Origin: Flavicella sp965243265
Lineage (GTDB): Bacteria; Bacteroidota; Bacteroidia; Flavobacteriales; Flavobacteriaceae
Direction of reading: 5' to 3'
DNA: 64,000 nt
Assembly (NCBI GenBank): GCA_965243265.1
Contig: CBDEUL010000002.1
Coordinates: 186,001-250,000, forward strand
Under the pieces are notes generated by a model that ran no database searches, was not told where the DNA came from, and was given only the letters and a program-made list of their open reading frames with translations. Both the position numbers and the translations under genes were made by a program. Within the stretch, counting starts at the first letter, position 1. Each line of letters begins with the position of its first letter. Below are positions 24,137 to 34,150 of this stretch, one piece after another.

Positions 24137-26347
24137 TTAAAACCAAAAGCCTAAACTAAAGTACCACACGTTTAAAGATGTATCTGGTGACCAAGAGTAT
24201 TTTAAATCTACTGGACCTAAGAGAGTTAACACTCCATAACCCGCAGCATATCCAGAATTCACATCTTCAAATAAATTACCATCATTAAATAAATCTAAGT
24301 CTGTTCTAGCAAAATTTGACGTAAATGACAGAAAATTGTCATCTATAAATTCATATCGAACCTCTATTTCTCCCTTTGCAAAAGAAAAATTTTGTAGATC
24401 TTCATAAGCATACCCATAAAAAGGAACATGATTGTTAATCATATTTTCTCCATAGCCTCCTAACGAATATTTAAATTGCTCTGTATTTTTATCTCCTATG
24501 GTTGCACCACCCTCTAATGTTAAGTGCGTAGAAACTCTGTTAAAAAAAGTTTGAACTCCTCCTAACTTCAATTTAGTTTGGTAAAACTGATGAAAATCTT
24601 CATTATAATCAGATGATCCCATATACCATTTAAACTCTCCATCTATATACAAACCAGATTTAGGCGCATATACCCTATCATATGTATCTAATTTTACATA
24701 TCCTACGGTGCTTAAATAATTACTATCATCGAAATACGTGGTTATATTTTCTGCTAACTCAGAATTTAAAGAATTAGTATACACCTTGAGCTTTTTATGC
24801 TCAACTCCTATTCCTGTAGCAATGTATTTATTAAAGGTCGTTTGTACATATAACATTGATGTAAAATCATCATAAGACTTATTAATACTATTTACATCTA
24901 CACCATCATAAGCCACATTAGTTTCTAATTTATTAAATCTAGAATTAAACCCGAAACTCACATACTGACCGTTATCTATAAAATAATTTAAATTAAATCG
25001 AACATTATCTCCCAATATCAAATCTGTTGAAAGCACATCATTTTTAATCATCAAATGTCTCATTGTTAAGTTTAACAACACACTCGATTTATACAAAGGG
25101 TCGTAATGCAAACCCAATTTAACATAGGTAGAAATATCACTTTCTCTTAAATGAAGATCCAACTCTGTACCTCCTTTAGTTGGCTCATGAAACTTGTACT
25201 GAACCAAATCAAATTCATTACTAGAGGTTAATCCCCCTATTTTATTGTTCAAATCTTCATACGTAATAGAGTCATTTTCCTCTAACTTTAGTTTACCTAA
25301 AATATTAGCAATAGAGTAATGTTTTATACCACTTACATTAACTCTTTTGATACGCATTTTTTTATTCTTTTCAGAAATCTTTAACCTAGATCCTCTTTCT
25401 CCCTCTTGTTTTTTTGCTATTTCTTGCAACAATACTATCTGCTCATTTGCTACACCTTCTCCTTTTTCTATAATCTCTGTAGCTCCTTCAAAAGATGTCA
25501 TCCCATATCCCGTCAAATCTGGCTTAAAATACACATCCACTTTTTCCGTATTTTCATCTACTCGAGCATACATCTGAAAATCAATAATCTGATTTAAAAC
25601 TCCTACCGCAGAACTTATATCCTCTTGCTTCTGAAGTCTTCCTTGTACATCTACACCTATTACAATATCAACTCCTTTTTTAAGCATTTCATCTACAGGA
25701 AAATTATCTGCAATACCCCCATCTATATAAGAAACCCCATTAATATACATTGGATCTAACAATGTAGGTAAGGAAGCACTAGCCCTTATTGCTGCAGGTA
25801 AATAACCTTCATCAAAAACATAGCCTTCTCCTGTTTCTATATTGGTAGCTACACAATAAAAAGGAATAGGCAATTCTTTAAAATCAGAAATATGATTTAC
25901 ACTTTCTAACAGCTTACTTAAGTCATTGTACACACTTTGACCTGTGGCGAGAGATTTTGGAAGTCCTATTTTTTTATCTCTTACTGGAAAAGATGCTAAA
26001 TATTTTTCGTCATACTGTTTATGAAAAAATGAAAATTGTCTTCTTGGAAGTTTGTCTTGCAAAAAATCTACAAAATCAATAGAACGTATAATAGAGTCTA
26101 TATCATTTGCTGAATACCCCGAAGAATAAAGCCCTCCAACAACGGCTCCCATGCTTGTACCTCCTATATAATCTATTTGTACACCCGCTTCTTCCAAAAC
26201 TTTTAAAACACCTATATGAGCAAATCCTTTTGCTCCACCCCCACTTAGCACTAACCCCACCTTAGGGTTATCTGGAATATCCATTTCCTGAGAAACCCCA
26301 GTAAAAAAAACAAAAATTAAGAAACCTACTATTAAATGAAACTTCAT
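24137..26347 (-). CDS. Patatin-like phospholipase fused to POTRA and BamA-type barrel
   Basis: 736 residues. Signal peptide 1-19 is followed by a patatin domain (about 28-320), with oxyanion loop GGGAKG (36-41), nucleophile Ser65 in GTSMG, and the catalytic DGG at Asp209. A POTRA-like domain (MRIKRVNVSGIKHYSIANIL, about 345-420) leads into a C-terminal beta barrel of the BamA/surface-antigen type, ending WYFSLGFWF with a terminal Phe. The order patatin-POTRA-barrel matches type Vd autotransporters such as PlpD and FplA. It should lie in the outer membrane with the lipase at the surface or released. Start ATG at 26347 is chosen for the signal peptide; the frame stays open upstream to 26422. 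Divergent from tetR. Confidence 0.9.
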   Translation of the reverse strand: MKFHLIVGFLIFVFFTGVSQEMDIPDNPKVGLVLSGGGAKGFAHIGVLKVLEEAGVQIDYIGGTSMGAVVGGLYSSGYSANDIDSIIRSIDFVDFLQDKLPRRQFSFFHKQYDEKYLASFPVRDKKIGLPKSLATGQSVYNDLSKLLESVNHISDFKELPIPFYCVATNIETGEGYVFDEGYLPAAIRASASLPTLLDPMYINGVSYIDGGIADNFPVDEMLKKGVDIVIGVDVQGRLQKQEDISSAVGVLNQIIDFQMYARVDENTEKVDVYFKPDLTGYGMTSFEGATEIIEKGEGVANEQIVLLQEIAKKQEGERGSRLKISEKNKKMRIKRVNVSGIKHYSIANILGKLKLEENDSITYEDLNNKIGGLTSSNEFDLVQYKFHEPTKGGTELDLHLRESDISTYVKLGLHYDPLYKSSVLLNLTMRHLMIKNDVLSTDLILGDNVRFNLNYFIDNGQYVSFGFNSRFNKLETNVAYDGVDVNSINKSYDDFTSMLYVQTTFNKYIATGIGVEHKKLKVYTNSLNSELAENITTYFDDSNYLSTVGYVKLDTYDRVYAPKSGLYIDGEFKWYMGSSDYNEDFHQFYQTKLKLGGVQTFFNRVSTHLTLEGGATIGDKNTEQFKYSLGGYGENMINNHVPFYGYAYEDLQNFSFAKGEIEVRYEFIDDNFLSFTSNFARTDLDLFNDGNLFEDVNSGYAAGYGVLTLLGPVDLKYSWSPDTSLNVWYFSLGFWF

Positions 26348-26461
26348 GCCTTTTTGATTTAAAGATAGTGAAAGAATACGTAATTCACTCACCTCAAAAA
26401 CTATTACAAATATCCAAAACAAAAACCATTCAATTTCAAATTTTAACAGTATAAAAACACT

Positions 26462-26487
26462 AATTAATATTTTTACTATTAATTTTG
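26462..26487 (+). promoter_or_regulatory. Inverted repeat overlapping the predicted tetR promoter
   Basis: AATTAATA (26462-26469), 7-base spacer, TATTAATT (26477-26484): a perfect 8-bp inverted repeat. The second arm overlaps the -7 box TAATTTTG (26480-26487). This is the expected place for a TetR-family operator giving autorepression. The sequence is AT-only in both arms, so chance is possible. Confidence 0.5.
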
Positions 26488-26505
26488 CGACTAAATAAAT
26501 TAAAA

Positions 26506-27180
26506 ATGGACAGATTACTATCTAATCTTAAAATTTCAGTACCCGAAAAAATATTTATAAAAGATCCCGAATCATCCAAATTGGGAAAAAAAATCATTGA
26601 ACACAGTATCTTGTTAATCAATGATATTGGATTTAATAGCCTCACATTTAAAAAATTAGGTATCGCTATTAATTCTAATGAGAGTTCTATTTACAGATAT
26701 TTTGAAAATAAACATAAGCTTTTAGTTTATCTGACTTCTTGGTATTGGGGATGGATGGAGTATCAAATAGTTTTTGAAACTCATTTTATGACAGATTCTT
26801 CAGAGAAACTAAAAAAAGCTATTGAAATCTTAACTAGAAAAACACAGCAAGATTCAAATTTCTCACACATTAATGAAATTATATTAAATAGAATAATCAT
26901 TAATGAAAATTCAAAATCATATTTAACAACTCAAGTTGACAACGAAAACAAAGAGGGACATTTTGAAGCTTATAAAAATGTAGTTCATAGACTTAAGGAC
27001 ATTATCAACACTTACAACCCAACCTATAAATTTGCTACAAGTTTATCGAGTACAATCATTGAAGGATCATTACATCAACATTTTTTAAACGAGCATTTTC
27101 CTTCTTTAACAGATTGTAAAAAACAAAACATTACCCCCACTAACTTTTACACCGAACTAACTTTTAACACCCTAAAATAA
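26506..27180 (+). CDS. TetR-family transcriptional regulator
   Basis: 224 residues. The N-terminal helix-turn-helix, about residues 25-75, has LINDIGFNSLTFKKLGIAIN followed by SNESSIYRYFENKHKLLVYL, the classic TetR recognition region. The C-terminal ligand domain is not recognised. Start ATG at 26506; the in-frame TTG at 26485 falls inside the -7 box. The ABC gene starts 5 bases after the stop, so the regulator is the first gene of the export operon and probably controls it, perhaps together with the divergent patatin gene. Confidence 0.88.
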   Translation: MDRLLSNLKISVPEKIFIKDPESSKLGKKIIEHSILLINDIGFNSLTFKKLGIAINSNESSIYRYFENKHKLLVYLTSWYWGWMEYQIVFETHFMTDSSEKLKKAIEILTRKTQQDSNFSHINEIILNRIIINENSKSYLTTQVDNENKEGHFEAYKNVVHRLKDIINTYNPTYKFATSLSSTIIEGSLHQHFLNEHFPSLTDCKKQNITPTNFYTELTFNTLK

Positions 27181-27185
27181 AACAC

Positions 27186-28844
27186 ATGATTCCTAACAAG
27201 AACACACCATGGAAAAGATTCATTGGAATGCTAGAGCTTGATAAAAAAGATATCATTCAGGTTTTTTATTATGCTATTTTCTCTGGAATTGTATCTCTTT
27301 CATTACCTCTAGGTATTCAAGGAACTATCAACCTTATTCAAGGTGCACAAGTATCAACCTCATGGGTTGTCTTAATCATACTTGTAACCATAGGGGTGCT
27401 ATTTTCTGGAGCATTGCAATTAATGCAATTAAGGATTATAGAAACCATTCAACAAAAAATATTTACAAGAGCCTCTTTTGAATTAAGCTACCGATTCCCA
27501 AAAATCAAATTAAAAGAATTAAGAAACTACTATCCACCCGAATTAGCCAATCGCTTTTTTGACACACTTACAATTCAAAAAGGAATGTCTAAAATGCTTA
27601 TTGACATTCCAACCGCCTTATTACAAATCATCTTTGCACTGATTTTATTATCCTTTTACCATCCTTTTTTCATCTTATTTGGAATGTTATTGGTAATAAT
27701 GATTTTTCTTGTGTTCAAATTCACTGGACAAAGAGGTCTTGATTCTAGTTTAGAAGAATCTAAAAATAAATACAAGGTAGCTCATTGGATTCAAGAAGTT
27801 GCCAGAGGAATTGTTAGTTTTAAGCTTTCTGGAAAAACAGACCTTGCCATGAAAAAAAATGACAGTTTGGTTACCAAATACCTTGAAGCTAGAGAAAAAC
27901 ACTTTAGAATACTTGTAATTCAATTTATACAGATGATTGGCTTTAAAGCCATTATTACTGCTGGTCTTTTATTAATTGGTGGAGCTTTGGTATTAAACCA
28001 AGAAATGAACATCGGTCAATTTGTTGCCGCAGAAATCATCATTTTATTAGTAATAGGATCTGTAGAAAAATTAATTCTGGGACTTGAAACCATCTATGAC
28101 GTATTAACTTCTATCGAAAAACTAGGTCAAGTTATGGACAAAGAGCTAGAGCCTCAAAAAGGATCTACCCCTTTATTTAAAGACGATTTTTCAATTGAAT
28201 TAGAAAACATCTCTTACACAACGAAAGAAAAAGTAAAACCGATACTACAAGACATCTCTTTAAAAATAACTCCTAAAAGCAGAATTTTAATAAAAGGAGA
28301 AAGCGGCTCGGGAAAATCTAGCCTTTTAAGAATTATTTCTGGAGTTATTGAAGCTACCTCAGGAAACACGTATGTAAACAACGTATCATTAGGAAGTTTA
28401 AACATCAACCACTTTAGATCTCAACTAGGACTATCACTCGTTGAAGAAACTCCTTTTGAAGGAACCCTAAAAGAAAACATTACTTTTGGAAACAAAGATA
28501 TTTCTGATGACATGATTTACGAAGCCATCGAAAAAGTAGGTCTTTCTAAGTATCTCAAAGAATTACCTGATGGACTGGAAACTATTTTACAGCCTGATGG
28601 AAAACAAATTTCAAATACAAAAGCACGAAAAATAATTCTCGCAAGAGCAATTATCAAACAACCCAAAGTATTACTTCTTGAAGATCCCTTAGATCAGTTT
28701 AACAAAGAAGAAACTAAAGAAATTATTAAAAACCTAACAAGTTACGAAAACCCTTGGGCTATAGTAGTTGTAAGTACAAATGACTCTTGGAAAACAGAGA
28801 ACACCGAAGTTATTGAACTTTCCAACGGCACAATAAAAATATAA
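27186..28844 (+). CDS. ABC exporter-type protein with degenerate ATPase motifs
   Basis: 552 residues. An exporter membrane domain (about 25-310, several helices) is fused to a nucleotide-binding domain (about 335-552). Walker A GESGSGKSS is intact. Other motifs are altered: the Q-loop position reads SLVEETPFEG (no Gln), the LSGGQ signature reads ISNTK, Walker B reads VLLLEDPLD with the usual Asp-Glu order reversed, and the H-loop His is replaced in VVVSTNDSW. ATP hydrolysis may be lost or very slow. No second ABC gene is present in the operon to make a heterodimer. Neighbours hlyD (3 bases downstream) and tolC indicate a type I-like export or efflux complex. No peptidase C39 domain at the N-terminus. 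Confidence 0.88.
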   Translation: MIPNKNTPWKRFIGMLELDKKDIIQVFYYAIFSGIVSLSLPLGIQGTINLIQGAQVSTSWVVLIILVTIGVLFSGALQLMQLRIIETIQQKIFTRASFELSYRFPKIKLKELRNYYPPELANRFFDTLTIQKGMSKMLIDIPTALLQIIFALILLSFYHPFFILFGMLLVIMIFLVFKFTGQRGLDSSLEESKNKYKVAHWIQEVARGIVSFKLSGKTDLAMKKNDSLVTKYLEAREKHFRILVIQFIQMIGFKAIITAGLLLIGGALVLNQEMNIGQFVAAEIIILLVIGSVEKLILGLETIYDVLTSIEKLGQVMDKELEPQKGSTPLFKDDFSIELENISYTTKEKVKPILQDISLKITPKSRILIKGESGSGKSSLLRIISGVIEATSGNTYVNNVSLGSLNINHFRSQLGLSLVEETPFEGTLKENITFGNKDISDDMIYEAIEKVGLSKYLKELPDGLETILQPDGKQISNTKARKIILARAIIKQPKVLLLEDPLDQFNKEETKEIIKNLTSYENPWAIVVVSTNDSWKTENTEVIELSNGTIKI

Positions 28845-28847
28845 GAC

Positions 28848-30179
28848 ATGCAAAGGATAACCTCAAAAAAAATAGAAAAGTACACTGCTAGCAAGCATGT
28901 TTTTCACAAAGAACACTACAAGCAGTTTAATAAATTTTTACTAGGTTTTACCATTATTGGTATTGTAGTATTATTTTTACCTTGGACACAAAACATCACT
29001 GGTTATGGAAAAGTAACAACACTAAAACTAAACCAAAGACCTCAAACAATCCAATCACATATCCCTGGAAGAATAGAAGAATGGTTTGTGCATGAAGGAG
29101 ACTTTGTAAACAAAGGAGATACTATACTTCGAATTTCTGAGATTAAAAGTGATTATTTTGACGAACAATTAGCCTCTAGAACCAACGAACAATTAAACGC
29201 CAAAAACGCTTCCGTTAATGCCTATGAATCAAAAGTAATAGCCTTAAAAAAACAGATATCTGCACTCCGTAGCGAACAAATCTTAAAACAAAAACAAACC
29301 GAAAACAAACTCACACAGTCTTACCTTAAGATAAAAAGCGATAGTATTGATTTAGAAGCTGCTAAAACAAATGCTCAAATAGCTTTTCAGCAATACAACA
29401 GAGCCTTAGCATTAGAATCTGAAGGACTAAAGGCTGTAAAAGATGTAGAGGCTAAAAAATTAAAACTACGAGAAACACAAGCCAAACTAGTCTATCAAGA
29501 AAACAAATTACTAAGCACTAGAAATGAAAACATCAATGCTCAAATTGAGGTTTCAAATATCAAAAACAGCTACCTAAATAAAGTTTCAAAAGCAGAAAGC
29601 GATCTTCAATCTGCTATTACTAGCACATACAACGCCAAAGTAGAAGTTTCTAAATTAGAAAGTAGCTATACAAACTACCTAAAAAGAAACAACCTTTTAT
29701 ACATAACCTCTCCTCAAAACGGTTATATTAACAAAGCAATTATTGGCGGGCTTGGAGTTACTTTCAAAGAGGGTGAAGAGCTTGTTGGTATTATGCCTTC
29801 AGAATATGATTTGGCTGTAGAAACCTTTGTACAACCTATAGATTTACCTCTTATCCATATTGATGAAAAAGTTAGAATTCAGTTTGATGGATGGCCTGCC
29901 ATCGTTTTCAACGGTTGGCCCAACATTTCTTATGGTACCTACGGCGCTAAAGTAATTGCTATCGAAAACTTCATTAGCAACAACGGAAAATATAGAATCC
30001 TATTAGCTCCTGATGAAAACGACCACACATGGCCTACAGCCATTAGAATAGGTTCTGGAGCTAGAACCATTGCCTTATTAGAAGATGTTCCCATTTGGTA
30101 TGAATTGTGGAGACAATTGAATAACTTCCCTCCTAATTACTACCAACCTTTTAAAAAGAAAGAGACAAAAGAAAAATAA
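28848..30179 (+). CDS. HlyD-family periplasmic adaptor protein
   Basis: 443 residues. One N-terminal membrane helix (about residues 27-47), a lipoyl-like half around GRIEEWFVHEGDFVNKGDTIL, a long coiled coil (about 105-285) and the second half with ITSPQNGYINKAIIGGLGVTFKEGE. This is the adaptor that bridges the inner membrane ABC protein and the TolC channel. Start ATG at 28848, 3 bases after the ABC gene and 3 bases before the TolC gene. Confidence 0.92.
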   Translation: MQRITSKKIEKYTASKHVFHKEHYKQFNKFLLGFTIIGIVVLFLPWTQNITGYGKVTTLKLNQRPQTIQSHIPGRIEEWFVHEGDFVNKGDTILRISEIKSDYFDEQLASRTNEQLNAKNASVNAYESKVIALKKQISALRSEQILKQKQTENKLTQSYLKIKSDSIDLEAAKTNAQIAFQQYNRALALESEGLKAVKDVEAKKLKLRETQAKLVYQENKLLSTRNENINAQIEVSNIKNSYLNKVSKAESDLQSAITSTYNAKVEVSKLESSYTNYLKRNNLLYITSPQNGYINKAIIGGLGVTFKEGEELVGIMPSEYDLAVETFVQPIDLPLIHIDEKVRIQFDGWPAIVFNGWPNISYGTYGAKVIAIENFISNNGKYRILLAPDENDHTWPTAIRIGSGARTIALLEDVPIWYELWRQLNNFPPNYYQPFKKKETKEK

Positions 30180-30182
30180 AAC

Positions 30183-31568
30183 ATGAAAAAACTAATCGTT
30201 CTATTATTATTTTGTGGGGTTACTGCCCAATCTCAGGAAGATATAACCATGTCTCTAGAAGAATATCTTGGTTACGTAAAAACATTTCATCCAATCGTTA
30301 AGCAAGCTAACTTAATTACTAATGAGGCTGACGCTATATCATTAGGTGCTAAAGGAGCGTTTGATCCCTCTGTAAAACTAAAATATGACAACAAAGATTT
30401 TGGAGACAAAGAGTATTATGACAAATTATACGCCACTTTAAAAGTACCTGCTTGGTATGGAATTGATGTAAAAGCAAATTACGAAAACAACTCTGGCTAC
30501 TACCTTAACCCAGAATCTAACACACCTGACAATGGTCTTTATAGTGTTGGCGTATCTGTTTCACTTGCACAAGACCTTCTTATCAATGAAAGAAGAGCAA
30601 CCCTAAAAAAGGCAAAAAATTATCAAAAACAAGCAGAAGCAGAAAGAATATTAGAAGTAAACCAAATACTTTACAACGCTTCTTTAACTTACTTTAAATG
30701 GTTAAAATGCTTTAACGAAAAAGAAGTACACAAAAACTTTCTTAAAAACACCGAAACACGCTTTTATGGCATTAAGAAAAGTTTTATTACAGGAGAAAAA
30801 CCAGCAATAGACACTTTAGAAGCTAAAATAGCTGTAGACAACAGAAAATTAAATTTAGAAAAAGCCCAAATAAAGCTTATAAAATCATCACTTGAACTAT
30901 CTAATTTTCTTTGGTCAGAAAACAATACACCTTTAGAAGTACAAGAAAATACAATACCTGACATTTACACAAATGATCTTATAGATATTGTTTTAAAAAT
31001 CTCAACAACAGAAGTAGACAGCTTTGCTATTGCTAAACACCCAAAACTAAACGCAATGAATTATAAGCTTGAAAACCTAAATATTGACCAAAAACTTAAA
31101 ACCAACAAACTACTTCCAAAAATAAATTACCAATACAATTTTCTTTCACAAAGTCCGGAAAAAATAAATACGTTTAGTACCAGCAACTACAAACAAGGGC
31201 TTTATGTTAGCATGCCACTTTTCTTAAGAAAAGAAAGAGCCGATTTAAAATTATCTAAACTAAAGTTAAACAATTTAGAATATGATTTAGCTAATACTAA
31301 ACTAAGTCTAACAAACAAAATAGACGCTACCCAAAAAGAAATCTCATCGCTAAAAAGACAAACAGAATACTCAAACACCATGGTCATTGACTATGAAAAA
31401 CTTTTAAAAGCAGAAGAAAGAAAATTCTTTTTAGGAGAAAGTTCACTATTCATTGTAAACTCAAGAGAAAGCAAACTTATAGATCTAAAATTAAAAGCTA
31501 TCCAGGTTACCAATGAACATCAAATTTCAAAAGCAAAACTATTCAACATACTAGCTACTCAATACTAG
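30183..31568 (+). CDS. TolC-family outer membrane channel protein
   Basis: 461 residues with a signal peptide (1-17, LIVLLLFCGVTAQSQ) and the repeated helical pattern of outer membrane efflux proteins. Examples are LEEYLGYVKTFHPIVKQANLITNEADAI in the first half and a parallel AKHPKLNAMNYKLENLNID in the second. Last gene of tetR-ABC-hlyD-tolC; it converges with uvrC with a 3-base gap and no terminator between. Confidence 0.9.
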   Translation: MKKLIVLLLFCGVTAQSQEDITMSLEEYLGYVKTFHPIVKQANLITNEADAISLGAKGAFDPSVKLKYDNKDFGDKEYYDKLYATLKVPAWYGIDVKANYENNSGYYLNPESNTPDNGLYSVGVSVSLAQDLLINERRATLKKAKNYQKQAEAERILEVNQILYNASLTYFKWLKCFNEKEVHKNFLKNTETRFYGIKKSFITGEKPAIDTLEAKIAVDNRKLNLEKAQIKLIKSSLELSNFLWSENNTPLEVQENTIPDIYTNDLIDIVLKISTTEVDSFAIAKHPKLNAMNYKLENLNIDQKLKTNKLLPKINYQYNFLSQSPEKINTFSTSNYKQGLYVSMPLFLRKERADLKLSKLKLNNLEYDLANTKLSLTNKIDATQKEISSLKRQTEYSNTMVIDYEKLLKAEERKFFLGESSLFIVNSRESKLIDLKLKAIQVTNEHQISKAKLFNILATQY

Positions 31569-31571
31569 CCA

Positions 31572-33362
31572 TTACTTAGTTTTATAATAGTTAAAAACCT
31601 TCTTGGCACGCGATTCACCTATCACAGATATCAAACTCTCTAAACTAGCGCTTTTCACTCTTTTTACAGACTTAAAATATTGTAAAAGCGCTTCTATTGT
31701 TTGACCTCCTACACCTGGTATTTGTTCTAACTCTGATTGAACCGCTCCCTTACTACGCTTATTTCTATGATGAGTAATACCAAACCTATGTGCTTCATTT
31801 CTTAAAAACTGAACCACCTTTAAAGTTTCTGAAGTTTTATCTAAATACAGAGGAATAGGATCCTCTGGGTAATAAATTTCTTCCAATCTTTTAGCAATAC
31901 CAATGATAGCTATTTTTCCTCGCAACCCTAAAACATCCAAGCTTTTTAAAGCCGATGAAAGCTGTCCTTTTCCGCCATCAATAACTATCAGTTGAGGCAA
32001 AGGACTCCCTTCTTCCAACAAACGCTTATAACGTCTAAAAACCACTTCTTCCATTGATGCAAAATCATCTGGACCTTCAACTGTTTTTATATTAAAATTT
32101 CGGTAATCCTTTTTACTTGGTTTTCCGTTTTTAAAAACTACACAAGCCGCTACTGGATTTGTTCCTTGTATATTAGAATTATCAAAACACTCTATATGTC
32201 TTGGTTCCGAAGAAAGACGTAAATCTTTTTGCATTTGCTTCATTATTCTATTAGCATGCCTATCCGGATCTACAATCTTTATCTGCTTAAATCGTTCCTG
32301 CCTATAAAACTTTGCATTGCGTTCTGACAATTCTACAATTCGTTTTTTATCACCTAATTTAGGCACCGATACTTTTACGCCTTTCCCTAAACTCACTTCA
32401 AAAGGAACATATATTTCTTGGGATGTAGAACTATATCTTTGACGAATTTCTACAATAAAAAGCTCTAACAACTCCTTATCACTCTCATCCAACTTCTTTT
32501 TAACCTCTGTAGTATGCGATTGAATAATGGCACCATTTGCTATTTTAAAAAAATTCAAATACCCATAACTTTCATCAGAGATTACAGAAAAAACATCCAC
32601 ATTATTAATACTTGGATTTACAACGGTAGATTTTGATTGGTAATTTTCTAATAACTCTAATTTTTCTTTTATTTTTTGAGCCTCTTCAAACTCCATTTCT
32701 TCAGCATACGTCATCATTTTTTTACGAAACGCATCCAAAGATGATTTAAAATTTCCTTTAATAATATTCCTTATCGCTCTAATATCTTGATTGTACGACT
32801 CTTCATCTTGAAAACCTTCACACGGCCCTTTACAGTTTTTAATATGATAGTCTAAACACACCTTGTATTTTTCATTCTCTATATTCTGAAGACTCAAATC
32901 AAACACACAACTCCTCAATTGAAAAAGCTCCTTTACCAGTTCCAATAATACTCTCGCTGTTTTAACAGATGTATAAGGTCCAAAATACTCCGAACCATCC
33001 TTTACAACCTTCCTTGTTAAAAACACTCTTGGGAATCGCTCATTTTTAATACAAATCCAAGGATACGTTTTATCATCTTTTAGCATGATATTGTACTTAG
33101 GCTTGTATTTTTTAATCAAGTTATTTTCTAACAAAAGAGCATCTGTTTCCGTATCAACCACAATATGCTTGATATCCCTTATTTTACTAACCAGAACACG
33201 TGTTTTACCACTATCATGTACCTTTGTAAAATAAGACGAGACCCTTTTCTTCAAATTTTTAGCCTTACCAACATAAAGCAGCTCCCCTTCCTTGTCATAA
33301 TACTGATACACACCTGGGGAACTAGGCAATGTTTGAAGTTGTATTTTTATAGAAACTGACAT
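31572..33362 (-). CDS. uvrC: Excinuclease ABC subunit C (UvrC)
   Basis: Makes both incisions in nucleotide excision repair. The 596 residues contain the GIY-YIG domain (GVYQYYDKEGELLYVGKAKNLKKRV), a UvrB-interacting UVR motif (MEFEEAQKIKEKLELLENY), the RNase H-like domain (HIECFDNSNIQGTNPVAACVVF, VIDGGKGQLSSA) and C-terminal helix-hairpin-helix repeats (QIPGVGGQTIEALLQYF). Start taken as ATG 33362; GTG at 33368 would add two residues. Confidence 0.96.
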   Translation of the reverse strand: MSVSIKIQLQTLPSSPGVYQYYDKEGELLYVGKAKNLKKRVSSYFTKVHDSGKTRVLVSKIRDIKHIVVDTETDALLLENNLIKKYKPKYNIMLKDDKTYPWICIKNERFPRVFLTRKVVKDGSEYFGPYTSVKTARVLLELVKELFQLRSCVFDLSLQNIENEKYKVCLDYHIKNCKGPCEGFQDEESYNQDIRAIRNIIKGNFKSSLDAFRKKMMTYAEEMEFEEAQKIKEKLELLENYQSKSTVVNPSINNVDVFSVISDESYGYLNFFKIANGAIIQSHTTEVKKKLDESDKELLELFIVEIRQRYSSTSQEIYVPFEVSLGKGVKVSVPKLGDKKRIVELSERNAKFYRQERFKQIKIVDPDRHANRIMKQMQKDLRLSSEPRHIECFDNSNIQGTNPVAACVVFKNGKPSKKDYRNFNIKTVEGPDDFASMEEVVFRRYKRLLEEGSPLPQLIVIDGGKGQLSSALKSLDVLGLRGKIAIIGIAKRLEEIYYPEDPIPLYLDKTSETLKVVQFLRNEAHRFGITHHRNKRSKGAVQSELEQIPGVGGQTIEALLQYFKSVKRVKSASLESLISVIGESRAKKVFNYYKTK

Positions 33363-33466
33363 AGGCACGAAAGTAACAAAATATTAAGTTATCCCAAGTA
33401 ATTCAAAATTCACTTCTCAAAAAAAACCGATATTTATTCGTTATTTTGTCTTTACAACACAACCTG

Positions 33467-34039
33467 ATGAAAAAAGAAGACTTAAGAAATAAATACAAAA
33501 ATTTACGCACACAACTATCAACAGAAGATATTGAGAAAAAAAGCATTCAAATAGCCAATCAATTACTAAAAATTGACATCTGGAATGCACTATATTACCA
33601 CCTTTTTTTATCTATTGAAGAACAAAAAGAAATCAATACAGAATTTATCCTAAACATCCTTTTTGCTAAAAACAAAGAAGTTGTTATTTCAAAATCTAAT
33701 TTTGAAACTTTAGAACTCACCAATTACCTTCTTACAGAAAACACTAAAATCAAAAAGAACAAATACAATATCCCCGAACCTATAGATGGAATTGAAGTTC
33801 CAAACACTAAAATAGATGTTGTATTTATTCCCTTACTTTGTTACGATGAAAAAGGAAACAGAATTGGCTATGGAAAAGGATTTTACGACAGTTTTTTAAC
33901 CAATTGCAAACCCGAATGTTTAAAGATTGGTATCTCTTTTTTTGAACCCGAAATAGAAATATCAAACCCTAGGAAAAATGATATTCCATTAGATTATTGC
34001 ATCACCCCAAATAAAATTCACCACTTCAATCACCAATAA
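33467..34039 (+). CDS. 5-formyltetrahydrofolate cyclo-ligase
   Basis: Converts 5-formyl-THF to 5,10-methenyl-THF using ATP. The 190 residues start MKKEDLRNKYKNLRTQLS, with the substrate and ATP site YDEKGNRIGYGKGFYDSFL near residue 135 and a final DIPLDYCITPNKI. Start ATG at 33467 is preferred to the upstream TTG at 33446, because homologous sequence begins with the KKEDLR segment. Confidence 0.92.
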   Translation: MKKEDLRNKYKNLRTQLSTEDIEKKSIQIANQLLKIDIWNALYYHLFLSIEEQKEINTEFILNILFAKNKEVVISKSNFETLELTNYLLTENTKIKKNKYNIPEPIDGIEVPNTKIDVVFIPLLCYDEKGNRIGYGKGFYDSFLTNCKPECLKIGISFFEPEIEISNPRKNDIPLDYCITPNKIHHFNHQ

Positions 34040-34150
34040 AAACAAGGGTTAAACCTATATTAACACCAAAAGGTATTTTATTATTTATTTTTTAAAAATC
34101 AAGCTTATTTTAAGGTCTCTTTTTGTATCTTGCAGAAAATTTTAAAACAT

